Source: Sorangium cellulosum (GTDB lineage: Bacteria; Myxococcota_A; Polyangia; Polyangiales; Polyangiaceae). From it: 64,000 bases of DNA. Position 1 is the first letter of the stretch; the number at the start of each line of letters is the position of its first letter. Positions 19,458 to 29,761 of the stretch are shown in pieces. The stretch spans positions 8,384,501-8,448,500 of the forward strand of contig NZ_CP012673.1 of assembly GCF_002950945.1 (NCBI RefSeq), read 5' to 3'. The notes under the pieces were generated by a model. The model worked only from the letters and a program-made list of their open reading frames with translations, did not search any database and was not told where the DNA came from. A program made the position numbers and the translations under genes.

Positions 19458-21401
19458 CTACCACCCGCACGTCCCGCCGCGGTTCCGCTCATCGAGCCAG
19501 GCCTTGAGCGGCGCGAAGTAGTCGAGCATCGCCGCCGCATCCATCTGCCGTGAGCCCGTCACCACCTCGAGCGCCTCCGGCCACGGGCGGCTCCGCCCCA
19601 TCTCCATCATGCGCCGGAGCCGCTCGCCGGCCTTCTCGCTGCCGTAGATCGTGCAGCGGTGGAGCGGCCCCTCGTACCCCGCGTCCTCGCAGAGCGCGCG
19701 GTGGAGCTGGAACTGGAGGACGTGAGCGAAGAAGTACCGGAGGTAAGGGACGCTCGCCGCCACATGGTACTTCGCGCCGGGATCGAAGTCCGCCTCGGAG
19801 CGGGGCACCGGCGGGGCGACGCCCTGGTACCTCGTCCGGAGCTCCCACCAGGCCCGGTTGTACTCGGGCGGCTGGATTTCCCCCGAGAAGACGCCCCAGC
19901 GCCACCGGTCGACCAGGACCGCGAACGGCAGGAAGGCCACCTTGGCGAGGGCGTCGCGCAGGAGGAGCGAGAGATCGCTCGACGGAGGCGGCAGCTCGGC
20001 CACGAGCCCGATCCGCTGGAGATACTCCGACGTGACCGACAGCCCGATCGTGTCGCCGATCGCCTCGTGAAACGCGGGGTTCGGGCTGTCGCGGTAGAGG
20101 AGCGGCAGGCGGCGGTACGCCCGCTGGTAGAAGCTGTGGCCGAGCTCGTGGTGGATCGTCTGGAAATCGTCGGCCGTGATGTCGATGCACATCTTGATGC
20201 GCAGATCCTCCTCGTCGTCGATGTTCCACGCGCTCGCGTGACACACGACGTCGCGATCCGCCGGCTTGACGAAGAGCGACCGCTGCCAGAAGGTGGCCGG
20301 GAGCGGATCGAACCCGAGCGAGACGAAGAAGCGCTCGCCCGTCCTCACCATCTCGACCGGCGTGAGCCCCTTTGCTCGGAGCGCCACGCCGAGATCGTAG
20401 ATGGGCGCGGCCCCCTGGGGCGCGACGAGATCGTAGACGTTGCTCCAGTCCTGCGCCCACATGTTGCCGAGCAGATCGGCCCGGATCGGGCGCGCGCCGG
20501 GCACGACGTCCTCGCCGTACCTCGCGGCGAGCCGGCCGCGCACATAGCAGTGGAGCGCGTCGTAGAGCGGCTTGACCTGCCCCCAGAGGCGGTCGACCTC
20601 CCGCGGCAGCTCGCCCTTCGGCATCTCGTATTTCGCGCGCCAGGCGTCGCCGGTGTCCTCGAACCCGAGCTCGCGGGCGCCCTCGTTCGCCAGCTGCACG
20701 AGCCGCGTGAAATCGGCGCGCATGGGCGCGGACACCGTGCGCCAGCCGACCCACGCTCGCTTCAGCTCCTCGGGATCGCGGCTCTTCGCCAGGATCCTGC
20801 TCAGCGCCTCGAGATCGAGGCACTCGCCGCTCGCCGGGCAGTACTTGCCCGCTCCATAGGACGCCTCGAGCCTCGACGCGATGGTCGTGAGCTCCTTCGT
20901 CCTCGCCGGATCCGCGGGGGCGTACAGCGTGAGAGAGGTGCGCAGGAGATCGAGCCGCCGGCGGACGTCATAGGGCAGCTCGAGATCACGGTACCGGTCC
21001 GCGCGTTTTGCGAGGTCGGTCTGCGCCCCGAGCAGCTCCGCGGCCGCCGCGGCCGCGAGGACCTGGGTATCCTCGGTGATGTACGTCGACGCCACCCACG
21101 CCGCCCGGTTGCTGTGGGTGCTGAGCTCGTGGAGCTTCGACTCCGCCGCCTCGAGGAATCGCCTGGCGCCCTCCGGCGTCGGCCGGGGAGCGGGCCGCGG
21201 CTCCGCGGGCGATGCGGGCGTAGCCGGCTGCGGCTCCGCGGGTGATGCGGGCGTAGCCGGCTGCGGCTCCGCGGGCGACGCCGGAGCCGCGGGCTGCGGC
21301 TCCGCGGGCGACGCCGGAGGAGCGGGATCGGAGCAGGCCGCCGTGAGCGCGAGCGCGCCGCAGGGTAAGGCGACGACGAACATCGGAACCATGCGCACCA
21401 T
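19458..21401 (-). CDS. M2-family (ACE-like) zinc metallopeptidase lipoprotein
   Basis: The 647-residue protein resembles angiotensin-converting-enzyme-type peptidyl-dipeptidases. The zinc site HHELGHSFYQ (HEXXH near 417) is followed about 25-30 residues later by the third ligand Glu in HEAIGDTIGL. Other family marks are AHYEMPKGELPREVD-like KYEMPKGELP, LLGNMWAQDWSNVYDL and SVPYLRYFFAHVLQFQLHRALC. The N-terminus is a lipoprotein signal with Cys23, then a Pro-rich spacer of four 11-residue repeats. An outer-membrane or periplasmic peptidase is expected. M2 enzymes are less common in bacteria than in animals. ATG 21401 was chosen as the first start of the signal peptide. Confidence 0.9.
   Translation of the reverse strand: MVRMVPMFVVALPCGALALTAACSDPAPPASPAEPQPAAPASPAEPQPATPASPAEPQPATPASPAEPRPAPRPTPEGARRFLEAAESKLHELSTHSNRAAWVASTYITEDTQVLAAAAAAELLGAQTDLAKRADRYRDLELPYDVRRRLDLLRTSLTLYAPADPARTKELTTIASRLEASYGAGKYCPASGECLDLEALSRILAKSRDPEELKRAWVGWRTVSAPMRADFTRLVQLANEGARELGFEDTGDAWRAKYEMPKGELPREVDRLWGQVKPLYDALHCYVRGRLAARYGEDVVPGARPIRADLLGNMWAQDWSNVYDLVAPQGAAPIYDLGVALRAKGLTPVEMVRTGERFFVSLGFDPLPATFWQRSLFVKPADRDVVCHASAWNIDDEEDLRIKMCIDITADDFQTIHHELGHSFYQRAYRRLPLLYRDSPNPAFHEAIGDTIGLSVTSEYLQRIGLVAELPPPSSDLSLLLRDALAKVAFLPFAVLVDRWRWGVFSGEIQPPEYNRAWWELRTRYQGVAPPVPRSEADFDPGAKYHVAASVPYLRYFFAHVLQFQLHRALCEDAGYEGPLHRCTIYGSEKAGERLRRMMEMGRSRPWPEALEVVTGSRQMDAAAMLDYFAPLKAWLDERNRGGTCGW
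21192..21321 (-). repeat. 33-bp repeats encoding the M2 peptidase linker
   Basis: About four copies of a 33-bp unit encode the 11-residue pattern PASPAEPQPAT. The copies differ by few bases, so repeat number probably varies. The stretch tethers the catalytic domain to the lipid anchor. Confidence 0.8.
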
Positions 21402-21687
21402 TTCCGCCGCTCCTCGATCGCGGGCATCTCCGGCGTGGGATGGTCCCTCCACCCCAGACGCGCAGACGGCGCGGGGTGCGCTTCGGCGCCGCGATCCTGG
21501 TGGGGCTCTAAGGCCGCTCGCCGGCTCGAGCAATCCTCGGGGGTGCCTCGAAGAGAGGCGCGGATATGCGGCGAAGTCCGCCCATTTCACGCCATCGCGT
21601 GAGCGTGGAGGATGTACCTTCCTGGAAGATGTACTCTTGTCGAAACAGTGTGCCCTGCTCGCGACATCGCGCGATGTCCGCCGCGGC

Positions 21688-22080
21688 TCACTTCCCGTTC
21701 CGGCGAGCCTTCCGCTCGCGCTTGCGCGTGTTCCTGGCCGCGTTGCTCGCGACGAGGCGCTCGGGCGGCACCAGGCCCGGCTGGGCGGCGCGAGGCGGCG
21801 CGGGCGCCTCTTGATCGACGGAGTTGTGCAGGCGGCAGACCAGCGGACGAACCGGGTAGATCGAGCAAGCCGCCGTCTCGGCGTTCAAGAAGAAACAGGG
21901 CGTCTGTTCACGCCAGCGTCGCGCCGCGTCGAGCGCCCGCGCCTCCCGCGACGCCTCGTCGATCTGGACGCGCAGGCGCGCCACCTCGTCGGGTGAAACA
22001 CCAAGATGCCCGGAAGATGATCCATCCAGGGGGCGTGGACCAGCAATGCGTTCCGGAGCGGTCACCCGGCAGGATTTCAT
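21688..22080 (-). CDS. YkgJ-like cysteine cluster protein, apparently N-terminally shortened
   Basis: The 130-residue protein keeps the second half of the YkgJ (CxxCxxxCC) family: TPCFFLNAETAACSIYPVRPLVCRLHNSVD, followed by a basic tail. The usual N-terminal Cys cluster is missing. The residues before it (SGHLGVSPDEVARLRVQIDEA) start abruptly. The frame remains open to 22179. It is either a decayed gene or a short family variant that binds metal with the remaining Cys. Confidence 0.5.
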   Translation of the reverse strand: MKSCRVTAPERIAGPRPLDGSSSGHLGVSPDEVARLRVQIDEASREARALDAARRWREQTPCFFLNAETAACSIYPVRPLVCRLHNSVDQEAPAPPRAAQPGLVPPERLVASNAARNTRKRERKARRNGK

Positions 22081-22231
22081 TGTAACTTCAATGGCTCGCC
22101 GACCATGCCCCTCAGGGCGGCGCCATGCGAAGGACAAACCCGCTGCTGCTCGGCGATTCGATGGGACCCGCTCCGACATCGATGGTCCCGTAGAGGTCTC
22201 GCGTTCGGCGTCCCGAGCGCATCGCCGGCGC

Positions 22232-23689
<1,458 letters not shown>

Positions 23690-23700
23690 GCCGTCCGAGG

Positions 23701-23729
23701 GTTGCGCAAGTGTACGACCCTTGCGCAAC
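23701..23729. promoter_or_regulatory. Twin TTGCGCAA palindromes, probable activator binding sites
   Basis: A perfect 10-bp inverted repeat with 9-bp spacer. Each arm holds TTGCGCAA, itself a palindrome, so there are two dyad sites with centres 19 bp apart, about two helical turns. The site is 12 bp upstream of the activator start and about 50-80 bp upstream of a sigma-54 promoter facing the other way. This is the spacing of an upstream activating sequence. Regulation by the adjacent activator is inferred. Confidence 0.6.
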
Positions 23730-23780
23730 CGCCGGCAACGACGCCGCGCGGCTCCGCGACGATCCGCGCCGCGGAGGTGG

Positions 23781-23796
23781 TGGTCCCCGCCTTGCA
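23781..23796 (+). promoter_or_regulatory. Predicted sigma-54 (-24/-12) promoter of the GH114 gene
   Basis: TGG at 23781-23783 and TTGCA at 23792-23796 place GG and GC exactly 10 bp apart, as in the consensus TGGCAC-N5-TTGC. Transcription would start near 23807, about 140 bp before the GH114 ATG. The -24 element is only partly consensus. Confidence 0.6.
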
Positions 23797-23945
23797 ACGC
23801 CCGCTCGGCGCACACGGAGACGACGCGGGAGCCGCCGTCGCGAAGAGCCGTCGCGGAGACCGGAGCGCCTCCGGCCGCGTCGCCCCGTGTGCGCCGCACT
23901 TCAGCACTTACAGCGAGCTCGGGAACGAGCTCAGGAGGAGAGATC

Positions 23946-25397
23946 ATGCTTTGTTTCGACCGCCCGACGTCCGCCCTTGCGCGCAGCAGCGCTCTCCCCC
24001 ATGTCCTGGCTGGCCTGACGGTGGCGTTCGCCGCGGGCGGGTGCCGCGTCGACGCGGACCCGGTCGCGGAGGTCGCCTCGTCGAGCGGCGATGCGCTCGC
24101 GGGCGAGATCGCGGTGGCGTGCTCGAAGCTGACGTTGAGCCGGGGCAGCATCGGCGCCGGCCAGAAGGCCGCGGCGCTGGCGGAGGGCGGCCTCACGGGC
24201 GAGCAGGACGAGTGGGACAGGTACGTGGAGTTCGCCCCGCGCTCGAGCGCCACGTGCGAGTACACGCTGCCCGCGGGCACCTCGGCGGCCCAGCTCGCGT
24301 CGCTCGCGCTGGGCGTCAACTACCGCGGCCCGGAGAGGTCCGCGATGCGCTGGACCTTCGAGGCGTGGGACGCGACCGCCGGCGCGTGGGTCCCGGTCGG
24401 CGACAACACGTTCGCGCGCGACTGGACCTGGACGAGCGCGACGCTGAACCTGCCGGCGCCGTACGGGAGGTTCGTGTCGGGCGGGGCGCTCAAGATCCGG
24501 TACGCGACGAGCAGCTCCGCGGACAGCTCGGCCCTGGATCAGCTCATCCTCAAGGGGACGACCACCGGCGGCGGAACGACCGGCGGCGGGACGACCGGCG
24601 GCGGAACGACCGGCGGCGGAACGACCGGCGGCGGAACGACCGGCGGCGGAACGACCGGCGGCGGGACAACCGGCGGCGGAACGACCGGCGGCGTCTGGAC
24701 CCCCGCCCCGGGCACGACGTGGCAATGGCAGCTCACCGGCACCATCGACACGAGCCTGGACGTCGCGATGTACGATATCGACCTCTTCGACGCCCCGCAG
24801 GCGACGATCGACGCGCTGCACGCGGCCGGGAAGAAGGTGGTCTGTTACTTCAGCGGAGGGAGCTACGAGGAGTGGCGCAGCGACGCCTCGCGGTTCCCCG
24901 CCGCGGCGCTCGGCAGGGCGCTCGACGGCTGGCCGGGCGAGCGGTGGCTCGACACCCGCAACGCGGAGGTGCGCGAGATCATGAAGGCTCGGCTGGATCT
25001 CGCGGCGCAGAAGCGCTGCGACGGCGTGGAGCCGGACAACGTCGATGGTTACGACAACAACCCAGGCTTCCCGCTGACCGCGGCGACGCAGCTCGATTAT
25101 AACCGCTTCCTCGCCGCCGAGGCCCACGCGCGCGGCCTGTCGATCGGGCTGAAGAACGACCTCGCGCAGGTGAGAGACCTCGTGGGGAGCTTCGACTGGG
25201 CGCTCAACGAGGAGTGCTACGCGTACGACGAGTGCGAGCTGCTCACCCCGTTCATCCGCGCCGGCAAGGCGGTCTTCCACGCGGAGTACGTCGACGCGTC
25301 GCAGGCGAGCGCCGTCTGCGCGGCCACGAGGCCGCTCGGCCTGTCGACTGTGATCAAGCGGCTCGATCTCGGTGCGTGGCGGGTCGACTGCCCCTGA
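23946..25397 (+). CDS. GH114 endo-alpha-1,4-polygalactosaminidase-type lipoprotein
   Basis: The 483-residue secreted lipoprotein (lipobox AGGC, Cys33) has a beta-sandwich-like N-terminal domain (about 50-205), a Thr-Thr-Gly-Gly-Gly repeat linker, then a GH114/TM1410-like barrel at about 255-483. The barrel shows WQWQLTGTIDTSLDVAMYDI, KKVVCYFSGGSYEEWR, CDGVEPDNVDGYDNN, GLSIGLKNDLAQVRDL and DWALNEECYAYDEC. The family cleaves galactosaminoglycan-type polymers; the conserved Asp/Glu in GVEPDNVDG and NEECY are the expected active-site residues. A strong AGGAGG Shine-Dalgarno precedes ATG 23946. It sits behind a sigma-54 promoter and opposite an FHA activator. Confidence 0.85.
   Translation: MLCFDRPTSALARSSALPHVLAGLTVAFAAGGCRVDADPVAEVASSSGDALAGEIAVACSKLTLSRGSIGAGQKAAALAEGGLTGEQDEWDRYVEFAPRSSATCEYTLPAGTSAAQLASLALGVNYRGPERSAMRWTFEAWDATAGAWVPVGDNTFARDWTWTSATLNLPAPYGRFVSGGALKIRYATSSSADSSALDQLILKGTTTGGGTTGGGTTGGGTTGGGTTGGGTTGGGTTGGGTTGGGTTGGVWTPAPGTTWQWQLTGTIDTSLDVAMYDIDLFDAPQATIDALHAAGKKVVCYFSGGSYEEWRSDASRFPAAALGRALDGWPGERWLDTRNAEVREIMKARLDLAAQKRCDGVEPDNVDGYDNNPGFPLTAATQLDYNRFLAAEAHARGLSIGLKNDLAQVRDLVGSFDWALNEECYAYDECELLTPFIRAGKAVFHAEYVDASQASAVCAATRPLGLSTVIKRLDLGAWRVDCP
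24556..24693 (+). repeat. 15-bp repeats encoding a (TTGGG)n linker
   Basis: About nine nearly identical copies of the unit GGAACGACCGGCGGC join the N-terminal and GH114 domains. Only a few third-position changes separate copies, which points to recent expansion. Confidence 0.9.
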
Positions 25398-25559
25398 CCG
25401 GCAGGTGAGCGGGCCACGCCGGCGGTGGCGCACACAGGGCTTGGACCTCGTGATCGGTGTGCCGCGGCGGCGTCTGATCCATGCATTGCACAGCGAGCCA
25501 TGAGGCGGATTCCCTCGGCCCGAACGATCGTCCGAACAGAATGATGAACGGAGGCAAAA

Positions 25560-26846
25560 ATGAACCAGAAAGAACTTGGCGATAAGCTTGGTCTCGTGGT
25601 CTGCGCCGGCGTCGCGTTCGGTCTCTGCGCGGCCTGCTCGGGCGCCGATGGGTCGGACGAGCCGCTCGAGTCGCTATCGTCCGAGATCATCGGCGGCGAG
25701 CTCGCCGAGGCGAGCCCCTGGGCCGTCCAGGTCTTCGACGTGCGCGGGGACACCGGCGACTTCTACCAGTGCACCGGCACGCTCGTCGCGCCGCGCTGGG
25801 TTCTCACCGCGCAGCACTGCATCGCGGACGACGGTGAGACATCGGCGGTTCGCATCGGCAGCAATACGTACCGCGAGGGCCGGCGCATCGCGGTCGACGG
25901 CGTCGAGGTGCCTTCAGCCGAGGTCGACATCGCGCTGCTCCACCTGACCGAGGACGCCGACGGCCCGCTCGTCCAGCTCGCGGACGCGGCGCCGGCCGTG
26001 ACCGGGACGCCCGCGACGCTGTACGGCTGGGGGAGCGAGGGCACGCCGAGGGTGATGGCGCCGTCGCTCAAGAAGGCGGACATCACCCTCGATGGCCGGC
26101 GCTCCGACGACGAGCTCCAGGCGACGGGCGTGACGGGCTCGGGCTGGAGCGGCGACTCCGGCGGCCCGTGGTTCGTCGACGGACGCCAGGTCGCCGTGTA
26201 CTCCGGATCGATCGGCCAGGACGGCACGAACTTGAGCGCGACGCTCGTCGGCATCGACGTCGCGCGCCACCGCGCGTGGATCGACGCGACGATCGCCGGC
26301 GGCGTCACCGTCCACCCCGACGACGAGGTCGTGCTCTACGATCTCTCGGGCTTCTCCGGCGTCTCGCAGGGCTTCGGGCTCGGCCGCCACAACCTCCCGG
26401 ACATGAGGATCATCGGCAACGATCGCGCGAGCGCGATCAAGGTCCCCGCCGGGCTCCGGGTCACGGCCTTCTACGATCATAACTTCGAGTACGAGGCGCG
26501 CGTCTTCACCTCGGACACGAACCTCGCGGCCGCGGGCTTCAGCGACGTCATCTCGAGCTTCGTCGTCTCGCGCGCCTCGGACCCGCAGCTGGACGTGGTC
26601 ATCCTCTACGAGCAAGCCGACTTCTCGGGCGACTCGCTCATGTACGGCGTCGGCGGCACCTTCTTCGGGGGCGGCGCCTGGGACAAGAGGATCAGCTCCG
26701 TCCGCGTCTCCGCCGGCCTCGAGCTGACGCTCTACAGCGAGTACTTCCGCTTCTCGTCCCAGTCGCGCGTCTTCACGGCAGACGCGAACCTCGGTGACTA
26801 CGACTTCGACGACAAGACCTCGAGCTTCATCGTCGAGCGCCGGTAG
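25560..26846 (+). CDS. Trypsin-like serine protease lipoprotein with beta/gamma-crystallin-like C-terminus
   Basis: The 428-residue protein has a lipobox CAAC (Cys26) and a chymotrypsin-fold S1 domain starting at the activation-type IIGG. The triad is His in TAQHC (near 85), Asp in VDIALLHL and Ser in GDSGGPWF (near 199). The C-terminal 170 residues form two to four repeats of a crystallin Greek-key type (VVLYDLSGFSG, VTAFYDHNFEYEARVFTSD, VVILYEQADFSGDSL, LTLYSEYFRFSSQSRVFTAD). Crystallin-like domains often bind calcium and may stabilise or target the enzyme. The IIGG near 43 suggests a short propeptide removed for activation. GGAGG precedes ATG 25560. Confidence 0.85.
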   Translation: MNQKELGDKLGLVVCAGVAFGLCAACSGADGSDEPLESLSSEIIGGELAEASPWAVQVFDVRGDTGDFYQCTGTLVAPRWVLTAQHCIADDGETSAVRIGSNTYREGRRIAVDGVEVPSAEVDIALLHLTEDADGPLVQLADAAPAVTGTPATLYGWGSEGTPRVMAPSLKKADITLDGRRSDDELQATGVTGSGWSGDSGGPWFVDGRQVAVYSGSIGQDGTNLSATLVGIDVARHRAWIDATIAGGVTVHPDDEVVLYDLSGFSGVSQGFGLGRHNLPDMRIIGNDRASAIKVPAGLRVTAFYDHNFEYEARVFTSDTNLAAAGFSDVISSFVVSRASDPQLDVVILYEQADFSGDSLMYGVGGTFFGGGAWDKRISSVRVSAGLELTLYSEYFRFSSQSRVFTADANLGDYDFDDKTSSFIVERR

Positions 26847-26848
26847 GC

Positions 26849-26883
26849 GCCAGCGCGTCACCCCCGTCACCCGCAACGCTGGC
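26849..26883. terminator. Hairpin between convergent protease and PEGA-like genes
   Basis: GCCAGCG and CGCTGGC form a 7-bp stem with a 21-nt loop starting 3 bp after the protease stop. There is no U-tract. Position after a stop and before a convergent gene is the main support. Confidence 0.35.
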
Positions 26884-26964
26884 AGGGCCGTGCGCCGCGC
26901 CCACCTCGTACCGCCGCGATCGGTCTTGTCTCACTTACGCGCCGACGAGGAGGTTGAAACGATG

Positions 26965-28023
26965 TCACCAGCGGCCATGCATCACGACGCCGCCGCCGGC
27001 CTGGCCCCCTGTCAGCTCCCAGCTCACCGCGGGCGCCGGCTGACGGCGCGGGGCTGGCTCCAGCAGCAAGACCAGCGCCGCCGCGCCGGCGAGCGCCACG
27101 CCGGCGCCGAAGCTGACCGTGCTCACCAGCCCGAGCTGCTTCGCGCGGTTGCCGGCGGCGATCCCGGCGGGGTTGCATCGCGCGTTGCCGGGGCTCACAT
27201 CCCTGCAATTCTCGGCCGCGACGCCGCTCTCGTCGAGCGCCATCCACCCGGTCACCGAGCCGACGACCAGCCCGGCCACGCCGACCCCGCCCGCCACGTA
27301 GGTGACCACCCGCCGACCGCTGGGCCCCTGATCCGGCGCGTTCGCCCCGGCGCCCGGTGAGGGAGCCGCAAGCGGCGCGACGCTGGGCAGACGCGCCGGC
27401 GAGGGCGGCTGCTCGGCGGGCGGCGGCTCCTCGGGGGCGGAGGGCGTCACCTCGAGCACGATCACTCTCGACTCTGACCGGCCGATCGTGAGCCGCTTCT
27501 CGGTCACGGGCCCGCCCGGCGCCTGCGTCGTCACGACGTGCTCTCCCGGATCGACGGGGAGCGCGACGCCGAGCGAGGGCTGCTCCAGGGTCATGCCGTC
27601 GCGCTGCACGCGCGTCCCCGCGGGCGCGTCCGGCGGCAGCGACAGCGTGAGCCGCGGCACGAGCGGCGCGAGGGCGCGGCGCTGCTCGTGCGCGAGCTTG
27701 CGTCGCGCGGACTGCATGACCCGCTCGGCCTCGCTCATGCGGTCAACCATCGCGAGATAGTCGTTGTAGCGCGCGACCGCGGTCGCGATGCGCCCCCACT
27801 TGGCCTCGCACTCGGCGAGCGTGAACAGCCGCCCCGGGCGAGGATCGAGGCGCTGGCTCTCGGCGAGGGCCGGGCAGCCGGTGTCGTACCGGCCCGCCAG
27901 CATGTCCGCGAGCCCGCGGTCGAAGAGCGACTCGGCTACGGCGACGGCCTGCGCGCTGGCCGGCGCGGCGATGGCGACACCCAGCACGCCAAGACAGATG
28001 GACAGGGACCAAGAGAAGCGCAT
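26965..28023 (-). CDS. PEGA-like envelope protein paired with a kinase
   Basis: The 352-residue protein has a signal peptide ending APASAQA. A TPR-like helical region (ESLFDRGLADMLAGRYDTGC, LDPRPGRLFTLAECEAKWG) is followed by a PEGA-like beta segment (ALPVDPGEHVVTTQAPGGPV), a Pro-rich stretch and two hydrophobic segments (VVTYVAGGVGVAGLVVGSV and GAGVALAGAAALVLLLEP). It lies 69 bp downstream of a kinase gene on the same strand and parallels the pair at 15101-17708. ATG 28023 was chosen; an in-frame ATG 21 bp upstream is possible. Confidence 0.7.
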   Translation of the reverse strand: MRFSWSLSICLGVLGVAIAAPASAQAVAVAESLFDRGLADMLAGRYDTGCPALAESQRLDPRPGRLFTLAECEAKWGRIATAVARYNDYLAMVDRMSEAERVMQSARRKLAHEQRRALAPLVPRLTLSLPPDAPAGTRVQRDGMTLEQPSLGVALPVDPGEHVVTTQAPGGPVTEKRLTIGRSESRVIVLEVTPSAPEEPPPAEQPPSPARLPSVAPLAAPSPGAGANAPDQGPSGRRVVTYVAGGVGVAGLVVGSVTGWMALDESGVAAENCRDVSPGNARCNPAGIAAGNRAKQLGLVSTVSFGAGVALAGAAALVLLLEPAPRRQPAPAVSWELTGGQAGGGVVMHGRW

Positions 28024-28092
28024 GGATGATACCGTGAATCCCATTCTTCGCGTTTGTTCCAGGCCAAAAAAGCGTCCGCCCTGCCGCCGCGC

Positions 28093-29508
28093 TCAGTCCG
28101 GCTTGTAGAGCGACTCCCGGCTCGGCTCTGCGGCCGACGGGGCTGGCGCGAGCCTGCGCCGCGCGCCGCGCGCCGGCGGCGGCGGCGCGCTCGCTGCCCC
28201 AGCCGCGGGGACAAGCGCCCGGCTGGCCTTGTCCAGCGGCGCCGAGGCCGCGGGGGCGGGCGTCACGATGTCAGGCGCTCTGGCCGTCGCCGGGGCTCCG
28301 GGGAGAGCCGGCGTCGGATCGGCCAGAGGGGGCGCGGAGGCGGGCGAGCGCGCGTCCCCCGCCGCCTGCGCGGGCCCCGCGCTCCCGCGGGCGGGGAGCG
28401 CGCCGTGGTTCAGCGAGGCAAAGGTGCCGACGCCGCCGAGGAGGACGAGCGCCGCGATGGCGATCGCGGATCGGCTCCGCTGCTTCGTGGCGGGCGGCGC
28501 GGCCGCCGCGTCCGTGGTCGAGAACTGGACGCCGCTCGGCAGCGGCGATGAGCGGGGGCTCAGGGAGGCACGTCCGCTCGGCGTCTCCGCAGGGAGCAGG
28601 CGCGACGATCGCACCGGCGGGGTAGGCAGGTCGAAGACCTCGGCGAGCGCCTCGATCGCCGCCGAGGCGGTGGCGAAGCGCGCCTCGGGGGCGCGCGCCG
28701 TTACCCTGGCGAACCACGCGTCGAAGGCCGGAGGCAGCTTCACCCCCTCGGCGTCCGCGCGCGCGGACGCGGGCTCGTGCGGGCCGTACGCGGCGATCGC
28801 CGCGAAGGCGAGCGGGTTGTCGTACTTCCGCCTGTCGTTCAGCCAGTACGCCTTGCCGACGAGGAGCGTGTACGCGATCATGCCGAGGGCGAAGATATCC
28901 GCAGCCCTCGAGACCGGCTCACCGCTGAACTGCTCGGGCGCCATGTAGAGCGGCGTGCCGAGGACCGCGGTCGCCGCCGAGTCCGTCGCCGTTTCGACGA
29001 CGAGCTTGGCGATGCCGAAGTCGAGGACCTTGATCCGGGGTGCGCCATCGTCCTCGGTCTCAGCCAAGAAGAGGTTGGCGGGCTTGAGGTCGCGGTGGAC
29101 GACCCCGGCGGCGTGAGTCTTGTCGAGGGCGATGGCGGTCTGGCGCAGGTAGGCGACGGCCTCTTCCGGCGGCAGGCGCCCGGTGCGGCGGAGGCGCCCG
29201 CTGAGCTCCTCGCCGCGGAGCAGCTCCATCACGAGGAACGGCCTGCCGCTCTCGGCGTCGATCCCGGCGTCGAACACCTCCACGATGTGGTCGCTCTCGA
29301 TGCGCGCGGCGACGCGCGCCTCCAGCTTGAATCGGGCGTGGAACTCGGGGTTGTCGGCGAGGTGCGGGTGCATCACCTTGAGCGCCCGCCGGCGCTCCGT
29401 CTCGATGTGCAGGACCTCGTAGACCGCGCCCATCGCGCCGCTGGCGATACCGCGCACCACGCGGTACCTCCCTGCGAACAACATTCCCTCGTTCAAGCTG
29501 AGCGACAT
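28093..29508 (-). CDS. Membrane-anchored serine/threonine protein kinase
   Basis: A 471-residue kinase with a domain at about 12-280: glycine loop ASGAMGAVYEV, RALKVMHPH with the ATP Lys, catalytic loop HRDLKPANLFL, VLDFGIAKL, GTPLYMAPEQ. The catalytic motifs are fully canonical, unlike the HRDVS variant of the kinase at 15101. A Pro/Ser linker leads to one transmembrane helix (SAIAIAALVLLGGVGTFA, about 365-385) and an Ala/Pro-rich outer tail ending in RESLYKPD. ATG 29508 opens MSLSLNEG and is preceded by a stretch without coding signs. It heads a two-gene unit with the PEGA-like protein. Confidence 0.9.
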   Translation of the reverse strand: MSLSLNEGMLFAGRYRVVRGIASGAMGAVYEVLHIETERRRALKVMHPHLADNPEFHARFKLEARVAARIESDHIVEVFDAGIDAESGRPFLVMELLRGEELSGRLRRTGRLPPEEAVAYLRQTAIALDKTHAAGVVHRDLKPANLFLAETEDDGAPRIKVLDFGIAKLVVETATDSAATAVLGTPLYMAPEQFSGEPVSRAADIFALGMIAYTLLVGKAYWLNDRRKYDNPLAFAAIAAYGPHEPASARADAEGVKLPPAFDAWFARVTARAPEARFATASAAIEALAEVFDLPTPPVRSSRLLPAETPSGRASLSPRSSPLPSGVQFSTTDAAAAPPATKQRSRSAIAIAALVLLGGVGTFASLNHGALPARGSAGPAQAAGDARSPASAPPLADPTPALPGAPATARAPDIVTPAPAASAPLDKASRALVPAAGAASAPPPPARGARRRLAPAPSAAEPSRESLYKPD

Positions 29509-29761
29509 AGGTTCCACCGCGCGGGCGAGGGTATACCAGCGCACCGGACGCCTGCACGCAGGAACTGACGGGTCGAAGGGCCGACTGCATCTCCAATGAT
29601 GTAAGGCGCTCTCCGTCGGCCGGCGCCGTCGCGCGGTGGAGTCGGCGGCGGCCGGCGACTCTGGGGCTAGACGGTAACAGCCGTGTGTCGTGGTTGTGTC
29701 ACTATTCCATTTGGGCGGTCCCCCTCATAGTGTTCGAGATAAAAACATCGGGAATAGATCC

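Noticed and set aside
24556..24693. CRISPR-like array
   Set aside because: The 15-bp repeats have no unique spacers and are in frame inside a coding sequence.
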